A stretch of DNA of 64,000 bases, taken from positions 620,001-684,000 of the forward strand of contig NZ_JAAOIE010000002.1 of the NCBI RefSeq assembly GCF_011326755.1, given 5' to 3'. Under the pieces are notes generated by a model. That model was not told where the DNA came from. It was given only the letters and a program-made list of their open reading frames with translations, and did no database searches. This document shows positions 60,421-64,000 of the stretch, piece after piece. Origin of the DNA: Cochlodiniinecator piscidefendens (GTDB taxonomy: Bacteria; Pseudomonadota; Alphaproteobacteria; Rhodobacterales; Rhodobacteraceae). Position numbers and translations under genes: made by a program. Each line of letters starts with the position of its first letter. The first letter of the stretch is position 1.

Positions 60421-61262
60421 TCCGTTCTTATCTATTCACACCCGCACATCAGGAGGCATTGGTTCGCCGCGCCCAAACACGCGGCGCCGATGTTGTACTT
60501 TTAGATCTCGAAGACAGTGTTCCCCTAGAACAAAAATCAGCCGCCCGACAGGCGTTGTTTGCACATGTCACACATTTGCGTGCCAACAAAAGGCACGTCG
60601 CCATCCGGGTAAATCGTGCACTCGCCATCTGTGCCGCCGATCTTAGAGCTGCATGTGTGCCCGGCGTTTCTGCGGTAATGATCCCAAAGGTTTCCGGGGC
60701 GGATCATATTAAGCTGCTCGACGAGTTTTTAAGTCAATGCGAACGTGAAGCTGGATTGCCAGACGGCCAAATAAAATTGATTGCACTGATCGAAACACCT
60801 ACTGCTCTTCTAAAGTTACCGGAAATTGCGACAGCGAGCCCGCGTCTATCAGCACTGGCATTGGGTACGGAAGATTTATCAACTGAATGCGGATTTTCGC
60901 CAAGCTTCGAAACACTACTTGCGCCCAGCCAACAGGTAATTTTTGCCGCACGCGCAGCAGGTTTAGCGGCGGTCGGATTACCCGGTTCGATCGCAGAAGT
61001 GCAAAACATGGAACGTTTTTCCGAAACCGCCAAAGCGGCACGGCGCATCGGATTTGATGCAGTCTTGTGCATTCATCCAAAGCAAGTAACCGTCGTAAAC
61101 GAGACATTTAAAACAAACGCCAATGAACGTGCAGAGGCCGAGCGTATCATCGCGGCCTATGAGGCTGCTTTGCATGAAAAGCGTGGCGCAGTTTTACTAG
61201 ACGGGAAGATGATTGATCCCCCAATCGTCGCTCGTGCTCAGGCGTTATTGGCATCTACCTGA
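60417..61262 (+). CDS. HpcH/HpaI (CitE)-family CoA-acid lyase, likely citramalyl-CoA lyase
   Basis: A 281-residue HpcH/HpaI aldolase-family protein. MIRSYLFTPAHQEALVRRAQTRGADVVLLDLEDSVPLEQK is typical of CitE-like proteins, with metal ligands at Glu and Asp in LEDSVP and the EDLSTECGFS loop. In this pathway it should split (S)-citramalyl-CoA to acetyl-CoA and pyruvate; splitting of methylmalyl-CoA is the alternative. It ends the rightward operon, 2 bases from the convergent LysR stop. Confidence 0.87.
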   Translation: MIRSYLFTPAHQEALVRRAQTRGADVVLLDLEDSVPLEQKSAARQALFAHVTHLRANKRHVAIRVNRALAICAADLRAACVPGVSAVMIPKVSGADHIKLLDEFLSQCEREAGLPDGQIKLIALIETPTALLKLPEIATASPRLSALALGTEDLSTECGFSPSFETLLAPSQQVIFAARAAGLAAVGLPGSIAEVQNMERFSETAKAARRIGFDAVLCIHPKQVTVVNETFKTNANERAEAERIIAAYEAALHEKRGAVLLDGKMIDPPIVARAQALLAST

Positions 61263-61264
61263 AC

Positions 61265-62203
61265 TCACTGCGTTTCGGGAAAAAACTCCTGCATGAACTG
61301 CGGCCCTTGCTCTTTTACAAATCGGCGCAATTTCGCCGCAGCAGGCGACAGTGTTTTTCCCTTAAGATGAAGAACGTACCAATCGCGCAATTCGGGCATC
61401 CCCGTGACATCCAAAACCTTCAACCGACCCGCCATGCGTTCTAATGAGATTGTATGTTCCGAAATAAACGCCATGCCCATTCCGGCCATTACGGCGTTCT
61501 TTATGTTGGCGTTGCTATCCATGACTTGCGCGGTCGGTACCGGTAGTCCAGCTTCTTCAAAAAAATGATCGTGCACCATGCGTGTACCTGACCCGGTTTC
61601 GCGCACCAAAAACCGATGCCCCTTTAGATCCACCCGATGGATGCGCCTAAATTTCGTCAATGGGTGGTCAGGACTCGCAATCAAAACGTATGGATGTTTG
61701 GCAAATCCCACGGCATCCACCTCTACCCGTCTGGGTGTGCGGCCCATCAAAGCTAAGTCAATTTCGCCCGCTTCGAGTTGAGAAATAACACCCCGCCTGT
61801 TGGTGATATTGATTTCCAGCGTCGTATCTGGATGGTGTTTCTTAAATTCTTGCAACAGGTGTGGCCCAAAATTACGAGCCGTGGAAACCATTGCCACACG
61901 CACTAGATTATCAAGTTCACCTTGTAAGGTATCAATGACATCGATGGCTTCGTGCAGGGTTGCTGTTACCCTTTCTGCATAAGGAACTAGCGCTGTCGCC
62001 GCGGCAGTTACCCGCGTTGACCGCCCTTCCTTCTCAAACAACGGCGCGCCCAGAGCTTCGCTTAATCGACTCATCTGCATAGAAACAGCTGGCGGAGTTA
62101 AGGCCAGTTCGGCAGCAGCCTGCACAAAACTGCGATGCTCCACCGCCGAGAGAAATATCTGCAATTGCCGCAGAGTGATTTTGGAAGACGCGTGCTCTGT
62201 CAC
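61265..62203 (-). CDS. LysR family regulator (CbbR-like)
   Basis: A 312-residue LysR protein. The HTH is LRQLQIFLSAVEHRSFVQAAAELALTPPAVSMQMSRLSEALG (about residues 11-52) and the C-terminal domain is of the CbbR/CysB-like type, with VMDSNANIKNAVMAGMGMAFIS. Start is GTG 62203. It is 16 bases downstream of the fumarase gene on the same strand, so it is probably co-transcribed with it and could control both the fumarase and the glutamate mutase operon. Confidence 0.88.
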   Translation of the reverse strand: MTEHASSKITLRQLQIFLSAVEHRSFVQAAAELALTPPAVSMQMSRLSEALGAPLFEKEGRSTRVTAAATALVPYAERVTATLHEAIDVIDTLQGELDNLVRVAMVSTARNFGPHLLQEFKKHHPDTTLEINITNRRGVISQLEAGEIDLALMGRTPRRVEVDAVGFAKHPYVLIASPDHPLTKFRRIHRVDLKGHRFLVRETGSGTRMVHDHFFEEAGLPVPTAQVMDSNANIKNAVMAGMGMAFISEHTISLERMAGRLKVLDVTGMPELRDWYVLHLKGKTLSPAAAKLRRFVKEQGPQFMQEFFPETQ

Positions 62204-62219
62204 TTTTTAGGTCATTTCC

Positions 62220-63848
62220 TTAGGCTGAGGTCAGGGTGGGTTTACGGGTAAAGAAGTCTCCGCCCTTGTCATCAATAATCACAAATGCGGGAAAGTCTTC
62301 AACGACTATTTTGAACACGGCCTCCATGCCGAATTCAGCGAAATCTAATGTTTCGATACTTTTGATCACCTCTTTACCCAATACAGCTGCTGCACCGCCT
62401 ACGGAACCTAGGAAAAAACCACCATTGGACTTACAACTTGCAACAACTTCTCTGGATCTATTTCCCTTGGCAATCATGACACGCGACGCACCCATCGCCT
62501 GCAATTCAGGTACATAGGGATCCATTCGCGCCGCTGTCGTCGGACCAAAGGAACCAGATGCGTAACCTTCGGGTGTCTTAGCTGGTCCAGCGTAATAGAC
62601 AGGGTGGTCGCGAATATAATCTGGCAAAGGTTTGCCTTCTTCCATCATTTTAGAAAGCTCTGCATGCACAAGGTCACGCGCAACAATCATCGTGCCGGAT
62701 AACAAAACAGGCGTGGAAACCTCAAACTGTGACAGATCTTTACAAATTTGGTCCATGGATTGATCTAGGTTTACACGAACTGCTGCATTGGCCTCAAACT
62801 CTTGCTCAGGCAAATAAGTTTCAGGATGGCGTTCTAGTGTTTCCAACCATATCCCTTCCCTATCTATATACCCCTTAATTTGCCGATCAGCCGAACAGCT
62901 TACACCGAGACCAACCGGCAAGCTGCCACCGTGGCGTGGCAGTCGGATCACGCGTATGTCGTGACAAAAATACCGCCCGCCAAATTGCGCGCCCAACCCC
63001 ATATTGCGGGTCAGTTCCAGAATTTCGGCTTCCAACGCAACATCACGAAATGCGCGCCCCGAGGCATCGCCCGTTGTCGGCAGAGTATCTAATTCTTTGG
63101 CGGATGCCATTTTCACGGTCTTCAATGTTTGTTCCGCAGACAATCCGCCAATCACAATCGCCAAATGATACGGAGGACAAGCGGTTGTACCAAGTGTTCG
63201 GATTTTCTCATCAAAGAATGCAAGCAGCCGCTCGGGCTCTAATAAGCGACGGGTTTCTTGAAACAGGAACGTTTTATTCGCTGAACCTCCGCCTTTGGCC
63301 ATGAACAGAAATTCTAGTTTTTCGCCTGATGACGCCGCAATATCAATCTGGGCTGGCAGATTTGTACCGGTGTTTTTCTCGTCATATGTGGTGAGTGGTG
63401 CCATTTGCGAAAACCGAAGATTACGAGTCTGCCACGTATCCAGAATACCTTGGCTCAGCGCATCCTCAAGATTTCCTTCGACCAGAATGTTCTGTCCTTT
63501 TTTGCCAGTGACAATTGCTGTTCCGGTATCTTGGCAACTGGGAAACTCCCGCTCGGCGGAAATCACCGCGTTCTTCAGCAGTTCCAACGCCACAAATTTA
63601 TCATTCGCCGTTGCATCATCATCGTCCAAGATATGTTTTAGCTGCGCCAAATGGGACGGACGCAGCAAGTGCGACACATCTTCAAACGCCGCGGCGGTTA
63701 AATTCCGAACAGCTTCGCCAGACACTCGTAGAAATTGCTCATCGTTCAGGTCGAATGCGCACACCCCCTGATCGCTGATCTTATGATATTTAGTGTCTGT
63801 TTCTGAAGTTTGGAACAATTTGGGAAAAGGTGTACGGAGGGATTTCAT
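62220..63848 (-). CDS. Class I fumarate hydratase, likely mesaconase
   Basis: A 542-residue single-chain class I (4Fe-4S) hydratase. Family blocks are FPSCQDTGTAIVTGKKGQNILVEG, whose Cys is a cluster ligand, MAKGGGSANKTFLFQETRRLLEPERLLAFF, PPYHLAIVIGGLSAEQTLKTVKMAS, and GKNRSREV-like ends with FPAFVIIDDKGGDFF. Class I fumarases often also hydrate mesaconate to (S)-citramalate; genomic contact with methylaspartate ammonia-lyase makes this the likely duty. Whether it also serves the TCA cycle cannot be told. ATG 63848 has a promoter-like TTGACA further upstream. Confidence 0.9.
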   Translation of the reverse strand: MKSLRTPFPKLFQTSETDTKYHKISDQGVCAFDLNDEQFLRVSGEAVRNLTAAAFEDVSHLLRPSHLAQLKHILDDDDATANDKFVALELLKNAVISAEREFPSCQDTGTAIVTGKKGQNILVEGNLEDALSQGILDTWQTRNLRFSQMAPLTTYDEKNTGTNLPAQIDIAASSGEKLEFLFMAKGGGSANKTFLFQETRRLLEPERLLAFFDEKIRTLGTTACPPYHLAIVIGGLSAEQTLKTVKMASAKELDTLPTTGDASGRAFRDVALEAEILELTRNMGLGAQFGGRYFCHDIRVIRLPRHGGSLPVGLGVSCSADRQIKGYIDREGIWLETLERHPETYLPEQEFEANAAVRVNLDQSMDQICKDLSQFEVSTPVLLSGTMIVARDLVHAELSKMMEEGKPLPDYIRDHPVYYAGPAKTPEGYASGSFGPTTAARMDPYVPELQAMGASRVMIAKGNRSREVVASCKSNGGFFLGSVGGAAAVLGKEVIKSIETLDFAEFGMEAVFKIVVEDFPAFVIIDDKGGDFFTRKPTLTSA

Positions 63849-63874
63849 AAGTTAGCCTAGCTTATCAATTCACC

Positions 63875-63906
63875 AGTATAGATAAATCAATTTTACCAAC
63901 TGTCAA
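63875..63906 (-). promoter_or_regulatory. Candidate promoter of the fumarase-lysR unit
   Basis: On the reverse strand a consensus -35 TTGACA (63906-63901) is followed 16 bases on by TATCTA (63884-63879), and by TATACT at 63880-63875. It is 26-58 bases upstream of the fumarase ATG. The -10 is imperfect. Confidence 0.4.
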
Positions 63907-63945
63907 TCTAACTTAGGTCTCCCCGCAGCAAACCAATACGCCAAC

Positions 63946-64000
63946 CTACCCCCGCCGCCGCAAGAGCCAGACGAAGAATACACCGCCGATCAATCCGGTA
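63946..64000 (-). CDS. C-terminal fragment, probable FecCD-type permease
   Basis: The reverse strand reads TGLIGGVFFVWLLRRRG and then stops (TAG at 63948-63946). A hydrophobic end followed by LLRRRG is the standard last turn of FecCD-family permeases for siderophores, heme or B12. Only the last 17 codons are in the window, so the assignment rests on a short match. If correct, another metal-uptake operon lies beyond the right edge. Confidence 0.4.
   Translation of the reverse strand, partial: TGLIGGVFFVWLLRRRG

Overview
The window looks like a chromosomal segment of a marine alphaproteobacterium of the Rhodobacteraceae (Roseobacter-type). The reasons are the moderate GC content, the DUF2794 protein, an RTX/Hint_2 protein, MbfA under a textbook Irr box, a DMGDH-type demethylase set and tightly overlapping operons. 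This assignment is an inference from gene content; no rRNA or tRNA lies in the window. I see no insertion sequence, prophage, CRISPR array or attachment site.

Region 1 (1-9.6 kb) holds housekeeping and accessory genes: a cut-off phenylalanine hydroxylase with its divergent Lrp/AsnC regulator, YqgE, a DsbD-N-like periplasmic protein, a Hint/RTX protein behind a 526-bp gene-free stretch, a DmpA-type P1 peptidase, ZapE ATPase, MFS and MarC membrane proteins, and an HxlR-type regulator divergent from a VOC protein. Region 2 (9.6-16 kb) is one long leftward gene set: S-formylglutathione hydrolase, soluble transhydrogenase, YaiI, a DMT exporter, a HAD phosphatase, an ornithine cyclodeaminase-family protein and an alpha/beta hydrolase. 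Region 3 (16-29.9 kb) contains a PagL-type lipid A deacylase, a nitroreductase, an AEC carrier, the iron exporter MbfA, a 57-residue secreted peptide, TetR, an I78 inhibitor lipoprotein, DUF2794, NlpC/P60, an M17 aminopeptidase, carbonic anhydrase, an amine oxidase-like flavoprotein, aspartate-semialdehyde dehydrogenase, a DEAD-box helicase and a 2OG-Fe(II) oxygenase. A multi-hairpin stretch at 26.2-26.4 kb is a candidate small RNA.

Region 4 (29.9-38.7 kb) is a complete heme-uptake locus. hmuSTUV run leftward. The TonB receptor, an unknown periplasmic protein, ExbB, two ExbD paralogues and TonB run rightward. The two arms share a promoter with an iron-type dyad. The second ExbD has Asn where the proton-conducting Asp should be.

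Region 5 (38.7-54.4 kb) is a nine-gene leftward operon: MttB-family methyltransferase, aldehyde dehydrogenase, class III aminotransferase, two 800-residue FAD/GcvT demethylases, amidase, a ThDP enzyme and TcuA/TcuB, with a divergent LysR gene. It reads as catabolism of an N-methylated compound whose identity I cannot assign. No corrinoid protein accompanies the MttB homologue.

Region 6 (54.5-63.9 kb) holds glycerate kinase, then glutamate mutase (GlmS, GlmE), methylaspartate ammonia-lyase, a CaiB-type CoA-transferase and a CitE/HpcH-type lyase. Opposite them lie a LysR gene and a class I fumarase, here a likely mesaconase. Together they would convert glutamate through mesaconate and citramalyl-CoA to acetyl-CoA and pyruvate. 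This pathway and the neighbouring methyl-amine operon are the most interesting parts of the window.
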